NCBI RefSeq assembly: GCF_029625435.1
Contig: NZ_CP121208.1
Span: 1-64,000, forward strand
Reading direction: 5' to 3'
Length of the DNA stretch: 64,000 bases
Source of the DNA: Arcanobacterium canis
GTDB taxonomy: Bacteria > Actinomycetota > Actinomycetes > Actinomycetales > Actinomycetaceae
In this document: positions 10,511-18,507 of the stretch, in pieces
Numbering within the stretch: the stretch's first letter is position 1
How the letters are laid out: every line of letters begins with the position of its first letter
The notes under the pieces: generated by a model
Database searches by the model: none
The model's input: the letters and a program-made list of their open reading frames with translations, nothing else
Told to the model about the DNA's origin: nothing
Translations under genes and position numbers: made by a program

Positions 10511-10586
10511 GGGGCTATGGCGCAATTGGTAGCGCACCTGCTTTGCAAGCAGGGGGTTAGGGGTTCGAGTCCCCTTAGCTCCACCA
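10511..10586 (+). tRNA. tRNA-Ala (anticodon TGC)
   Basis: The acceptor GGGGCTA pairs with TAGCTCC, including one G-U pair. The discriminator is A at 10583 and CCA is encoded at 10584-10586. The anticodon stem CCTGC/GCAGG closes TTTGCAA with anticodon TGC at 10544-10546. The T arm has GGTTCGAGTCC. It follows tRNA-Ile by 146 bases with the DLW-39-like gene in between. Confidence 0.97.
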
Positions 10587-10588
10587 TT

Positions 10589-10630
10589 AGCACCTACTAA
10601 GTGATACAACTTCACGAAGTAGGTGCTTTT
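10589..10630 (+). terminator. Rho-independent terminator after tRNA-Ala
   Basis: AGCACCTACT at 10589-10598 pairs perfectly with AGTAGGTGCT at 10618-10627 and is followed by a short T run. It sits three bases after the encoded CCA of tRNA-Ala, so it should end the gyrase-tRNA transcript. Confidence 0.85.
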
Positions 10631-10832
10631 CATTTCCCAAGGGGTCTCTATTACACGAAGTTATAAAAGCCCTGGTCAGAAAGATTTCAACGTTCTGGTT
10701 GAGCGCTTGGTGTCGCTGGTGACGCGGGGTCGAGCCACGCAGGGACTAGGCGGTTTACGGCAACAAAAAGCCACCAAACCCAAAAGGCTTGATGGCTTTG
10801 CGCATCCGTGCCAGTTAATTCCGCACGCCTGC

Positions 10833-11005
10833 TTATGAGCGTAACTCCTGTGCTTTGGTGAGTTTCGTAGCGGTCTTGGTGTAGCGTTCTTCCAACTGTG
10901 AATAGCGCCCTCGTACTCATCCTGGTCTTGCACGCTAGTTTTGTTCTCTTCAATCGCCCGAGTGATAATCTCGGTGACAAACTCTAGCTCACCCTCAACA
11001 CCAGC
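10833..11005 (-). pseudogene. Decayed remnant of a serine recombinase C-terminal tail
   Basis: No intact gene lies between the tRNA-Ala terminator and the toxin gene (10631-11025). On the minus strand one frame reads ELEFVTEIITRAIEENK followed by TSVQDQDEYEG, and after a one-base shift near 10910 another frame continues RYSQLEERYTKTATKLTKAQ before a stop at 10833-10835. Together they resemble the coiled-coil tail that follows the zinc-ribbon domain in large serine recombinases of Actinomyces and Bifidobacterium elements. A further fragment (RRAELTGTDAQ) may lie in a third frame downstream. The catalytic domain is absent. The identification rests on recognised wording of the tail and not on an alignment. 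Position beside a tRNA and a toxin-antitoxin pair fits a lost mobile element. Confidence 0.45.
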
Positions 11006-11025
11006 ACGTCAGCTTCTTGCATGAG

Positions 11026-11298
11026 TTATCGGTCGTAGATGTCGCGGCGGTGTCCAATTTCAAGGACGTGTATAGTGACAGTTTGGTTTTCGATTGAACA
11101 AATAATGCGATAGTTGCCCACTCGGTACCGCCATTCTCCGCTTCTATTACCGACCAAGGCTTTGCCGTGCGCGTAAGGATCAAGCGTATTTTCGAGGTGA
11201 GTGCGAATCCATTTGATTAACAGTTTTGCCTGAAACTTGTCTAACTTCCCGAGTTGTTTTGTCGCTTGTTTTGATAGTCGAACCTGGTATCCAGTCAC
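11026..11298 (-). CDS. RelE/ParE-type toxin
   Basis: A 90-residue basic protein starting with GTG at 11298. The sequence shows the RelE fold pattern: QVRLSKQATKQLGKLD at the N-terminus, a central helix pair, then EWRYRVGNYRIICSIE and a C-terminal HRRDIYDR. The R-x-R-V-G-x-Y-R-I core and the final arginine and tyrosine-containing strand are typical of mRNA-cleaving RelE toxins. It overlaps the stop codon of the antitoxin gene (GTGA), so the two are translationally coupled. Homologues cleave mRNA at the ribosome or, in the ParE branch, target gyrase; the R-R-D-x-Y ending favours the RelE branch. The target here is inferred. Confidence 0.88.
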   Translation of the reverse strand: MTGYQVRLSKQATKQLGKLDKFQAKLLIKWIRTHLENTLDPYAHGKALVGNRSGEWRYRVGNYRIICSIENQTVTIHVLEIGHRRDIYDR

Positions 11299-11510
11299 AG
11301 GCCCAGCATCTCTTCAACTTCGTCAAGGGTGTAACGAGTGCCATCGTCCTCGGCGATCGCTTTGCGCAATGAAGCCAGGTCGTGTGCATCTTCAATCTTT
11401 TCGAAAATTGCATCTCGAATGAAGTCTGAAATTGTCTTTCCTTCGAAATCTGCGTAACGACGCACAAGATCGGCGTCCTGATCGTTTACACGAAGTGTCA
11501 TTGTCGCCAT
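11295..11510 (-). CDS. Ribbon-helix-helix antitoxin (DUF6290/RelB-like)
   Basis: A 71-residue acidic protein encoded just upstream of the toxin. I choose ATG at 11510 (MATMTLRVNDQDADL) because AGGAGG lies a few bases upstream and the preceding 37 codons show no homology. The N-terminus TLRVNDQDADLVRRYAD followed by TISDFIRDAI is a ribbon-helix-helix DNA-binding unit. The C-terminus (about 50-71, YTLDEVEEMLGL) is the toxin-binding tail typical of DUF6290 antitoxins. Such antitoxins neutralise the toxin and repress their own promoter, which is seen just upstream. Confidence 0.88.
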   Translation of the reverse strand: MATMTLRVNDQDADLVRRYADFEGKTISDFIRDAIFEKIEDAHDLASLRKAIAEDDGTRYTLDEVEEMLGL

Positions 11511-11528
11511 GTCAAACCTCCTGAATAC

Positions 11529-11557
11529 ATAGTAATACGCTTTGGGGGCTGATTCAA
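11529..11557 (-). promoter_or_regulatory. Promoter of the toxin-antitoxin operon
   Basis: Read on the minus strand, TTGAAT (11557-11552) and TACTAT (11534-11529) are separated by 17 bases and lie just before the AGGAGG and ATG of the antitoxin. It is a good sigma-70-type match, and the antitoxin probably represses it. No experimental evidence is available here. Confidence 0.5.
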
Positions 11558-11948
11558 GGTTCACCATTGCACGATGCATTTGTGGGTTGGCAAGTGCAGG
11601 TTCGCTCAATGCCAGTCGCATTCCAGTTGTTGCGCTGTCGAGTCAACCCAATAACGGTTTCGGGGTGAAGTGCAATGAACTTCCAGTCGAGTAACACCCT
11701 TGTTTTCAAGAGGAAATTTGGGTAGCTCACTCTCGGCTAGCAGTAGCTCGCTTTGTGTCTTTTATTGAGTACAAAGAACCAATAAAAATTCCCGCTTATA
11801 TGAGTGGGAATTTTTATTTCTCTACCATTGAGTGCCTGTGTCTCGCCGCATCTTTGTTTCACTTTCACCACAGACCAGAAATTAGGCCCATGTAATTTGG
11901 TAGGGTGTGAGCGTCAGAAACCAATCTGCACGAAAATGGAGATCCCCT
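11558..11948. other. Gene-free spacer with one terminator-like hairpin
   Basis: I find no credible gene in this roughly 390-base stretch. The one clear structure is a hairpin: AAAAATTCCC at 11784-11793 pairs with GGGAATTTTT at 11806-11815 around a 12-base loop, with A and T runs on both sides, so it could terminate transcription from either direction. The remainder is ordinary sequence up to the nucleotidase leader, with GGAG at 11938-11941 as that gene's ribosome-binding site. Confidence 0.6.
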
Positions 11949-14246
11949 ATGAAACTCTTCGCCCGCGCAGCGGCAACGACCGCCGCTTGTGCTCTTATTG
12001 CCACCCCGCTGACTGCGTTTGCTGCGGACAACGAGACGTCCGAGACGGCGTCGTCGGGAAATGTGGTGACACTTGACTTGTACACACTGACGGACGTTCA
12101 CGGTCATATCGAGCTGGTGAAAAAACACGATAAGAAAACCGGAAAGTCCACAGTCACTGAAGCTGGACTTGAAAAAATGGGGTGCTTCCTCGACGATGTG
12201 CGAGGAAAGCACCCTGATTCGTCTTTTACGCTCCTTGGTGACAATATCGGCGCATCGCCCTTTACCTCCGGCTCTCTCGATGACAACCCCACGATTGCTG
12301 GCTTGAATGAACTCAAACCTGTTGGTTCGACTATCGGCAACCACGAGCTTGATATGGGTCAGGCCGTTTTCAAGGCGCGCGTTGACGGCTCCCAGAAGGA
12401 GAAGTTTCACCAAGCGACGTTCCCTTACCTCGGTGCGAATGTCGAAGGTCTGGGAAGCTGGACAAACGTTGAAGGAAAAACAGTTCCTTACCTCGGTCAA
12501 TACGCGATCTGGGAGGCTCCTGAGTCTCATGTGAAGGTTGCCTTCATCGGCGCGATCGCGGAGGATGTCCCTTTCAAACTCAGCCCGCGCACAACCGAAG
12601 GCATGAAATTCACCGATCCGATTGCCAAGATCAACACGCTCGCAACCAAGCTCAAGGAAGACAAGGCTGCCGACGTCGTTGTGGCGATGCTCGACGATGA
12701 TGTCAAGAATAATTTCCCCAAGATGGGACCGAATGTGGACGGCATCATGGGTGGCGACACCCACGTACCGTACGAGTTCGACGCTGTGAACTCGAAAGAA
12801 AAGCTCACCTCCGCGAATCCTCATCTGGCGGGCGTCGCTTCGGGCTCCTACACCGATAACATGGGTCTGATCTCGATCTCCTTCGATACCAAGGCGAAGA
12901 AGGTTGTTTCCGCAGATGCGAAGCTGATCCCAGCTGCGAAGGTGGCTGAGTGTGACTCGTCAACATCTGTATCTGCATCTAAGATCAAGGCAATCGTTGA
13001 TAAGGCTGTGGAGACATCGAACAAAAAGGGTGCCGAGCCGATCGTTACCGGAGTGAAGGGCGAGTTCCGACGTGGTGTTTTCACCTCGGCAGAGAACAAG
13101 ACCTACCCCGGTTCAAATCGCGGAATCGAATCCTCGCTCGGCGATCTTGTCGCCGATTCGCTGCGCGATACCGTGGTGACTAAGAATGGTCAGAAGGCTG
13201 ATATTGGCATCATCAACGCCGGCGGCCTGCGCGAAGATCTCGTTCCAAAGAATGGCGTGATTACCTACGCTGATACCTTCGCAGTGATGCCGTTCTCGAA
13301 TTCGATCGGCTACGTGACGATCACGGGTGCCGATTTTGTCAAGGCTCTTGAGCAGCAGTGGAAGACGGATCTGAACTCCCAGAACTCACGTCCGATGCTC
13401 AAGCTCGGTCTTTCCTCCAACGTGTCCTACACCTACGATGCAACAAAGCCATTCGGCAAGCGCATCACCTCGGTGTCAGTGAACGGCAAGCCAATTGATC
13501 TGAAGAAGAAGTACACCGTCGGTTCGGTGACCTTCCTCCTCGCCGGTGGTGACACCTTCGATGCGCTCACCGCTGGTGGTGACTTCGAGGTAACAGCCAA
13601 CCTTGACCGCGATGAGTTCAATAAGTATCTCAAGGGTCTTGCAGCGGCCAACAAGCCGATTGTTGAGCGTGCTGCGAAGGCATCGATTGGACTGACCCTC
13701 GATCGTGATCACGTCAAGAATGGTGAGAAGGTCAAGGTCGCCCTGCGAGGACTGTCCTTCTCAGAAGGGCCGTACATGACAAAGAATGTCAAGGTTTCCG
13801 CAGGTGGTCCGGCAGTTTCGGCAGCAGTGGATAACTCGTTGCTTGACGTGAACGCTAACTCTGAGAAAGCTGTGATCTCCACCGACGGCGCAGGACGCGC
13901 AACACTTGAGATTCCTGTGTCTGCGACATGCCCTGCAAAGGGTGGTCAGGTGAAGGTTCCGTTGACCGTTGCCACTGACTTCGCCACCGTCGTTTCTCCC
14001 GACGCGGGTGTGACGGTGACAGTTGACTGCGCTGCGAGTGCAGCCGGCAAGGCTAGCACTGGTGATGGGGCAGGAAAGTCAGGAAAATCCGGTAAGGATT
14101 CAGCAGGTACTGCTACGTCGAATACCAAGGTGACTGCGCACGATGGCCTGCCACACACCGGTGCAAATGTTGCTAGCTTGGCGCTCGGCGGCCTCGCACT
14201 CGTCATCATCGGCGCTGGTGCGGTGTCAGCACTGCGCAGACGTTGA
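11949..14246 (+). CDS. Wall-anchored bifunctional metallophosphatase/5'-nucleotidase
   Basis: A secreted enzyme that removes phosphate from extracellular nucleotides. I choose ATG at 11949, with GGAG before it, giving 765 residues starting MKLFARAAATTAACALIA, a signal peptide ending near AFA-AD. The metallophosphatase domain shows LTDVHGHIE, LGDNIGASPF, GNHELDMG and a later GGDTHVPYE, which supply the metal ligands. The C-terminal 5'-nucleotidase domain contains INAGGLREDL and LAGGDTFDA. An immunoglobulin-like stretch follows (about 590-700), then a Lys/Ser/Gly linker and a sorting signal: LPHTG, a hydrophobic helix and a final RRR. A sortase should therefore attach it to peptidoglycan. Homologues produce adenosine from ATP and AMP, which can dampen host immunity; that role is an inference here. 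A long hairpin follows. Confidence 0.93.
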   Translation: MKLFARAAATTAACALIATPLTAFAADNETSETASSGNVVTLDLYTLTDVHGHIELVKKHDKKTGKSTVTEAGLEKMGCFLDDVRGKHPDSSFTLLGDNIGASPFTSGSLDDNPTIAGLNELKPVGSTIGNHELDMGQAVFKARVDGSQKEKFHQATFPYLGANVEGLGSWTNVEGKTVPYLGQYAIWEAPESHVKVAFIGAIAEDVPFKLSPRTTEGMKFTDPIAKINTLATKLKEDKAADVVVAMLDDDVKNNFPKMGPNVDGIMGGDTHVPYEFDAVNSKEKLTSANPHLAGVASGSYTDNMGLISISFDTKAKKVVSADAKLIPAAKVAECDSSTSVSASKIKAIVDKAVETSNKKGAEPIVTGVKGEFRRGVFTSAENKTYPGSNRGIESSLGDLVADSLRDTVVTKNGQKADIGIINAGGLREDLVPKNGVITYADTFAVMPFSNSIGYVTITGADFVKALEQQWKTDLNSQNSRPMLKLGLSSNVSYTYDATKPFGKRITSVSVNGKPIDLKKKYTVGSVTFLLAGGDTFDALTAGGDFEVTANLDRDEFNKYLKGLAAANKPIVERAAKASIGLTLDRDHVKNGEKVKVALRGLSFSEGPYMTKNVKVSAGGPAVSAAVDNSLLDVNANSEKAVISTDGAGRATLEIPVSATCPAKGGQVKVPLTVATDFATVVSPDAGVTVTVDCAASAAGKASTGDGAGKSGKSGKDSAGTATSNTKVTAHDGLPHTGANVASLALGGLALVIIGAGAVSALRRR

Positions 14247-14264
14247 TTCTCAGATGTGTCGATC

Positions 14265-14313
14265 CTGAGATAGGGGTGCCCCAGGAATTTCTCCTGGGGC
14301 ACCCCTATCTCAG
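14265..14313. terminator. Bidirectional terminator hairpin, 22-bp perfect stem
   Basis: Arms 14265-14286 and 14292-14313 are perfectly complementary over 22 bp with a five-base loop. It lies between two convergent genes: the nucleotidase on the plus strand and the Ala/Lys-rich membrane protein on the minus strand. There is no strong T run, so termination would depend on the very stable stem. Confidence 0.75.
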
Positions 14314-14328
14314 TGTTGAGAGCGAGGA

Positions 14329-15309
14329 TCAGGCCTGGCCATTTTCCTTCATCGCAGCAGCGCGTTCTTCAGCTTTCTCAGCTACGCGAGCAACGCGATC
14401 ACCTGCGGTCTCCACTGCGTCCTTGGCCTTGTCAGCCATGTCCTCAGCGGCCTTGGCAAGTTCCTCGGAGCCGTCAGCAGCTTTTCCGGTAAGCTTTTCG
14501 CCCGCCTCCTTGGCCTTCTCAACCAACGTCGAGGCGTAATCTCCAGCTTGTGTTGCCTTATCCTTGGCGGCATTGGCGATATCAGCGGCCTTTTCCTTCA
14601 AGGTCTCAGTCTCTTCAGTGACGTGATCCTTGAGGGCATTTGCGCCGTCGGCCTCTTCATTGGTCAGATCTTCCCAGTAAGACTCTGCCCAAGGATCATT
14701 GACCGGCTTAGAACGCTGCACGATCACGTACACTGCTCCGGCGGCAGCGCTGAGAAGAGCAAAGAAACCGAGCTTCTTCATCACTCCGCGCTTTTTCTTC
14801 TGCGGCTTCACCAGCTCTTTCTTCGACGCTGCCACAACGTCCTTGGCACGTGAGGCAAGATCGCCCTTGGAATGACGTGCTTCGTCCAAAGCAGCCTCGG
14901 TCGCGCGTTGCACACGCGGGTAGTAGTCTTCACGAACCTTGGTGGCAGCTTCTGCAGCGCGAGATTTTGCATCTTCAACGTAGGGCTTAGCAGCTGCGCG
15001 AGCATCCTTCGCAGCAGCCTGGACTTTCGCAGCAGCCTCATCGACGTAAGGCTTGGCATTCTTCGCTGCACTGACTGCAACGTCTTGAACCCGTGCCGTT
15101 GCATCTTCGACGTACGGCTTAGCGGTGTGAACCGCGTCCTTAGCCGCTTCGGAAACCTTCACGGCGGCTTCGGTTGCTACCGGAACGATCTTTTCGCTGG
15201 CAGCTTCAGCCCACTCACGCGCCTTCGCGGCGAGTTCAGTGAGGTTATCGGCAGCACCGCTTGCAGCAGCGGCTGCCGTGTCCTTTGCGGACTTTTTGAA
15301 AAGACCCAT
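14329..15309 (-). CDS. Ala/Lys-rich amphipathic helical protein with one TM segment
   Basis: I choose ATG at 15309, with GGAGGA just upstream, giving 326 residues from MGLFKKSAKD. The N-terminal part (about 1-170) and the C-terminal part (about 225-326) are long amphipathic helices built from Ala, Lys, Glu and Asp with 11- to 22-residue periodicity, for example repeated AAKPYVEDA and related units. This resembles apolipoprotein or LEA-type repeats. Between them lies one membrane helix (about 185-205, FFALLSAAAGAVYVIV) followed by a PWAESYWEDL block that recurs in actinobacterial membrane proteins of this kind. I do not recognise a precise function. Compositional repeats can give false database matches to eukaryotic apolipoproteins. 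It runs convergently with the nucleotidase gene. Confidence 0.75.
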   Translation of the reverse strand: MGLFKKSAKDTAAAAASGAADNLTELAAKAREWAEAASEKIVPVATEAAVKVSEAAKDAVHTAKPYVEDATARVQDVAVSAAKNAKPYVDEAAAKVQAAAKDARAAAKPYVEDAKSRAAEAATKVREDYYPRVQRATEAALDEARHSKGDLASRAKDVVAASKKELVKPQKKKRGVMKKLGFFALLSAAAGAVYVIVQRSKPVNDPWAESYWEDLTNEEADGANALKDHVTEETETLKEKAADIANAAKDKATQAGDYASTLVEKAKEAGEKLTGKAADGSEELAKAAEDMADKAKDAVETAGDRVARVAEKAEERAAAMKENGQA

Positions 15310-15470
15310 GTTTTCTCCTCCGTTTCGGATCTGGATATGACCCTTCTGCACCCATCTTTCCATCTCGGTGACTATTCCGCATCCAAGTTGATATCCTTTG
15401 CGCTGAAATTTCGCCAAGAGCTAGTGTATTACGTGCCGATCGTGGAATTTTCTCCCGGTGGTGTGCAAAA

Positions 15471-16001
15471 ATGGGCGTCATGGAAGCAATTATGCATACA
15501 ACTAAGGGCGACATTCGTCTCGAGCTGTTCCCAGAGCAGGCTCCGCAGACGGTTGCGAATTTTACTGAACTGGCTACTGGCAAGCGCGAGTGGACTGATC
15601 CGGCAACGGGTGAGCGCACGTCGCGTCCGCTCTACGACGGTGTCGTTTTCCACCGCGTGATCGACGGCTTCATGATCCAGGGCGGTGATCCGCTCGGCAC
15701 TGGAACTGGTGGCCCAGGCTTCACCTTCGACGATGAAATCGCACCAGAACTGACCTTCAACGAGCCTTACGTTCTTGCGATGGCCAATGCTGGCACTCGT
15801 ATGGGACACGGAACAAATGGTTCGCAGTTCTTCATTACGGTTGCGCCGACGACGTGGTTGCACGGCAAGCACACCATCTTCGGCAAGGTTATTGATGAAG
15901 AGTCGAAGGCAGTTGTCAACGCTATCGCTACCACCCCGGTTGATGGCCGTGATCGCCCTCTTGATGACATCATGATCACTTCAGTGGAAGTTTCTGAGTA
16001 A
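15471..16001 (+). CDS. Peptidyl-prolyl cis-trans isomerase, cyclophilin type
   Basis: A 176-residue cytoplasmic cyclophilin that speeds proline isomerisation during folding. The conserved core is complete: FHRVIDGFMIQGGDP (catalytic Arg, Phe and Gln), GTNGSQFFIT and the substrate-pocket segment WLHGKHTIFG with the Trp-His pair. No signal peptide is present. Three in-frame ATGs lie at 15471, 15480 and 15492. I use the first because GGTGGT sits about eight bases before it; homologues often begin at the second (MEAIMHT). The gene is two bases upstream of the rhomboid protease gene, an arrangement common in actinobacteria. Confidence 0.94.
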   Translation: MGVMEAIMHTTKGDIRLELFPEQAPQTVANFTELATGKREWTDPATGERTSRPLYDGVVFHRVIDGFMIQGGDPLGTGTGGPGFTFDDEIAPELTFNEPYVLAMANAGTRMGHGTNGSQFFITVAPTTWLHGKHTIFGKVIDEESKAVVNAIATTPVDGRDRPLDDIMITSVEVSE

Positions 16002-16003
16002 TC

Positions 16004-16678
16004 GTGTCACATTCATTTGGTGCCGCTCCTCAACATGGGGAGCGGCACTTTCGTCTTGATGTTCCCGCGGTGACAGGGGTGCTCGCGGTGTCATGCGTGG
16101 CGATGGCTGTGGTCGGATGGCTGATGCCTCGCCTCACTTACGATTTTCTTTTCTATCCACCACTTGCTGTTTTTCAGCCCTACCGCTACCTGACGAGCGC
16201 ATTCCTACACGCGGGTTTTGTTCATTTGTTGTTCAACATCTATGCGTTGATCCTTATGGGACGTGTTATTGAGCCGGTCATGGGCAAAATTCGTTTTCTG
16301 GTGCTCTACCTGCTGTCTGCCCTTGCAGGCAATGTTGCTGTCGCAGCATGGGCGGCTACGTACGGCAATCCCGACGTCGTCACTGTGGGTGCGTCTGGCG
16401 CGGTCTTTGGACTCTTTGGTGCTTATGCCGTACTCGAACGTGGTTTCGGTTCGAAAGATAGCGGTATTCTGGGGCTGATCGGAGTCAATCTTGTGCTCGG
16501 TTTCGTGGTTCCTGGGATCTCATGGGAATCTCACGTGGGCGGTTTAGCGCTCGGAGCACTTCTGACATGGCTGTGGTTAGTGTCCCGACGTCGGACTGTG
16601 CCAGCGACTCGTTTCTGGCACGCCATGGTGGGTGTCGGTGTCTTTATCGGTCTTGCCGGTCTCGCATCGTTACTCTGA
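16004..16678 (+). CDS. Rhomboid family intramembrane serine protease
   Basis: A 224-residue membrane protein with a GTG start two bases after the cyclophilin stop. About six membrane helices are visible. The catalytic serine lies in GASGAVFG near residue 130, and the catalytic histidine in SHVGGLALGALL near residue 177. A conserved loop YLTSAFLHAGFVHLLFN precedes them. Rhomboids cut transmembrane helices of substrate proteins; substrates in this organism are unknown. The gene is followed by a rho-independent terminator. Confidence 0.93.
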   Translation: MSHSFGAAPQHGERHFRLDVPAVTGVLAVSCVAMAVVGWLMPRLTYDFLFYPPLAVFQPYRYLTSAFLHAGFVHLLFNIYALILMGRVIEPVMGKIRFLVLYLLSALAGNVAVAAWAATYGNPDVVTVGASGAVFGLFGAYAVLERGFGSKDSGILGLIGVNLVLGFVVPGISWESHVGGLALGALLTWLWLVSRRRTVPATRFWHAMVGVGVFIGLAGLASLL

Positions 16679-16753
16679 CGACGTCGAGCAGCAAGTTAAG
16701 CTGGCACTGAGGACAACTTTCCACAGGGCTGACTGGAGACAACTAAATAATCA

Positions 16754-16791
16754 GGGTGTTCCCCAGCGTTTACGCTAGGGAACACCCTTTT
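16754..16791 (+). terminator. Rho-independent terminator after the rhomboid gene
   Basis: GGGTGTTCCC (16754-16763) pairs with GGGAACACCC (16778-16787), extended by AGCG/CGCT inside the loop, and is followed by TTTT. It should end the cyclophilin-rhomboid transcript. Confidence 0.85.
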
Positions 16792-16799
16792 CCACATCT

Positions 16800-16932
16800 T
16801 GTGGATAACTTGTGGATAAAATACACAAGTGTAATTACACCTTTGTTATTTCGCTCTGAACTGGGAAAATGTCACTCTTTTTCAACATAAGAAAGAATGA
16901 TTTTCCACAATCTGTGGATAACCTGTGGAGAA
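16800..16932. repeat. Cluster of DnaA boxes outside oriC
   Basis: Three perfect TGTGGATAA boxes occur at 16800-16808, 16811-16819 and 16913-16921, and a one-mismatch box (TGTGGAGAA) at 16924-16932. Reverse-oriented TTTTCCACA sites lie nearby at about 16789 and 16901. The gap between the rhomboid and crgA genes (16679-17012) holds no gene apart from this cluster and two terminators. The number and quality of boxes equal those in the dnaA-dnaN gap. Known box clusters away from the origin can titrate DnaA or help reactivate it (datA, DARS in E. coli). Which role applies here, if any, is unknown. Confidence 0.75.
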
Positions 16933-16960
16933 TTACACGCATGTTATTTACATCTGTGTA

Positions 16961-16992
16961 AAAAAGGAGGACGGCACGAGCCGTCCTCCTTT
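16961..16992 (-). terminator. Rho-independent terminator of crgA
   Basis: AAAGGAGGACGGC (16963-16975) pairs perfectly with 16980-16992 around a four-base loop. On the minus strand the stem is followed by a run of six Ts, so it ends the crgA transcript. Confidence 0.88.
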
Positions 16993-17012
16993 CAAGCGTT
17001 CATTGGTGGAAC

Positions 17013-17285
17013 TTACTTCCACCCCATTGTCATCAGAAAGCCAATGAGCATAGAGCCGATACCGATGAAGAGGTTGATGTTTCCGTTCGGTAGGCCAGGG
17101 ATCGGGTACTGGCCGTGAGTGACATAAGCAGTCACCACAAAAATGAGACCAATGAATGCAAAGACGAGCATGGTGGGAACCCACCAGCGTGGTGAGACAT
17201 CCTTCATCTTGGGCTCTTTGGCAGAGCGGCGTGCAGCAACCTTTTCGTGTTCGATTGTTTCCTTGCGCTTCTTCGACTCTGGCAT
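17013..17285 (-). CDS. crgA: Cell division protein CrgA
   Basis: A 90-residue actinobacterial membrane protein that takes part in divisome assembly, binding FtsZ, FtsI and related proteins in mycobacteria. The basic, charged N-terminus (about 1-30) is followed by SPRWWVPTMLVFAFIG, the hallmark start of the first membrane helix, a short loop with GLPNGNINL, and a second helix ending in TMGWK. Two-TM topology and length match CrgA. It lies near the origin, between crgA's own terminator and the sortase gene on the opposite strand, as in other actinobacteria. Confidence 0.95.
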   Translation of the reverse strand: MPESKKRKETIEHEKVAARRSAKEPKMKDVSPRWWVPTMLVFAFIGLIFVVTAYVTHGQYPIPGLPNGNINLFIGIGSMLIGFLMTMGWK

Positions 17286-17459
17286 GGTATTCCTATCAGA
17301 CGAACATGGACAAATATGACTGGTAACAAGACTACCGGCATCGGTGAAATAATGCGAAATACCGCGACAAGCCTATAGCCGCGAGACCAGGGTCTCTAGC
17401 AAGTTGACTCACATCATGGCTAATATCGACTCAGACCAATTAATAAATGGAGGATATTC

Positions 17460-18299
17460 GTGACGAAACGAAAGCAATCCGTATTTTCTGCGGTGATCGG
17501 AGTCATTGGTGAATTGCTCATCACTGCAGGTGTACTCATCGGCCTCTTCATTGTTTGGCAGGTATGGTACACCGATATTGCGGCCAATAAACTGCAAGCA
17601 GAGACTGTCGAAAAAACGATCAAACAATGGGGATCTCCACCGTTGAAGATCGGTGCGCCGCATTACACCGATCCACAGATCAAAGATGTTCCCACTAAAG
17701 AGGGTCAGATCCTCGGCATTATGCGCATCCCGTCCTTCGGCTATGGCTTCGAGTACACGATCCGCGAGGGAGTGGATATGGAGTCGATTTTGGACAAAGG
17801 CAACTTTGGAAAGTACAAGAACACTGCTCTTCCGGGACAGGTCGGGAACTTCTCCACAGCTGCGCATCGTCAGACATTCGGAGCTCCCATGCGCAACGTT
17901 GCCGAGCTGAAAGATGGCGATCCGATCGTCGTCGAGACGAAGGATAAGTACCTCGTCTACCGCATCACGACGTCGGATCTTATTGTTGATCCGACGCGCG
18001 TGGAGGTCGTGGCTCCGGATCCGTACGTCGCAATGGCGAAACATGACGTCAATGCTCCGGGCGCACAAAACGCGACACGCCGTCTACTGACCATCACCAC
18101 GTGCCATCCGCCGTTCGTCTCAGATCAGCGGTGGATTATCCACGCTGAACTTGACCACTGGGTTGACCGCGCCGACGGTCGTCCGATAGAAATCGTTGAT
18201 CCCAAGGAAGTTCCGGCAAATTACAAGGGGCCCAAGCCGCTTTCGCCGTTGAACCCATCAACTCGAACCATTGCTGCCCAAGGTGCGCAGCAGAAGTAA
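17460..18299 (+). CDS. Class E sortase
   Basis: A 279-residue membrane-anchored transpeptidase, starting with GTG at 17460 after a GGAGG site. An N-terminal membrane helix (about 13-37) precedes the sortase beta-barrel. The catalytic triad is visible: His136 in TAAHRQTF, Cys215 in LTITTCHP, and Arg224 in SDQRWIIH. The TTCHP form and the genomic position are those of class E enzymes, which in studied actinobacteria accept LAXTG-type signals. Two surface proteins in this window end in LPHTG and LSRTG instead, so they may need a different sortase elsewhere. The small membrane protein gene follows after nine bases and is probably co-transcribed. Confidence 0.93.
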   Translation: MTKRKQSVFSAVIGVIGELLITAGVLIGLFIVWQVWYTDIAANKLQAETVEKTIKQWGSPPLKIGAPHYTDPQIKDVPTKEGQILGIMRIPSFGYGFEYTIREGVDMESILDKGNFGKYKNTALPGQVGNFSTAAHRQTFGAPMRNVAELKDGDPIVVETKDKYLVYRITTSDLIVDPTRVEVVAPDPYVAMAKHDVNAPGAQNATRRLLTITTCHPPFVSDQRWIIHAELDHWVDRADGRPIEIVDPKEVPANYKGPKPLSPLNPSTRTIAAQGAQQK

Positions 18300-18308
18300 G
18301 GAGTCCCC

Positions 18309-18464
18309 ATGTATGGAGCGCTGTGGCGTGCATTGCCTGGGCCGAAGTGGCTCAAGGTAATCGAGATGCTGATCCTCTTTGCAGCGATCGTCTATCTCTT
18401 GTTTGAATTCGTGTTCCCGTGGTTGCAGCAGAATTATCTGGTCATCGACAACACGGTTGGCTGA
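18309..18464 (+). CDS. Small conserved actinobacterial membrane protein
   Basis: A 51-residue protein beginning MYGALWRALPGPKWLKV and containing one membrane helix (about 17-38) and a C-terminal IDNTVG. The W-R-x-L-P-G-P start and the D-x-T-V-G ending recur in small proteins encoded after class E sortase genes in actinobacteria. It starts nine bases after the sortase stop, with AAGGAGT as its ribosome-binding site. No function is known. It is real by context, start site and conserved termini, though it is short. Confidence 0.8.
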   Translation: MYGALWRALPGPKWLKVIEMLILFAAIVYLLFEFVFPWLQQNYLVIDNTVG

Positions 18465-18468
18465 AAAG

Positions 18469-18507
18469 AGACGTAGTGGCGGGTTCAAAACCCGCCACTA
18501 CGTCTTT
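18469..18507. terminator. Bidirectional terminator between the sortase and kinase operons
   Basis: A 17-bp perfect stem joins 18469-18485 and 18489-18505 with a three-base loop, flanked by A and T runs. It separates the plus-strand small protein gene from the convergent pknB gene. Confidence 0.85.

Noticed and set aside
10652-10664. A 13-base sequence differing by one base from a loxP arm
   Set aside because: Only one arm is present and no matching inverted arm lies at the right distance, so it is probably chance.
17401-17459. A TTGACT and TAATAT pair before the sortase gene as promoter
   Set aside because: The spacing is only 11 bases, too short for a sigma-70 promoter.
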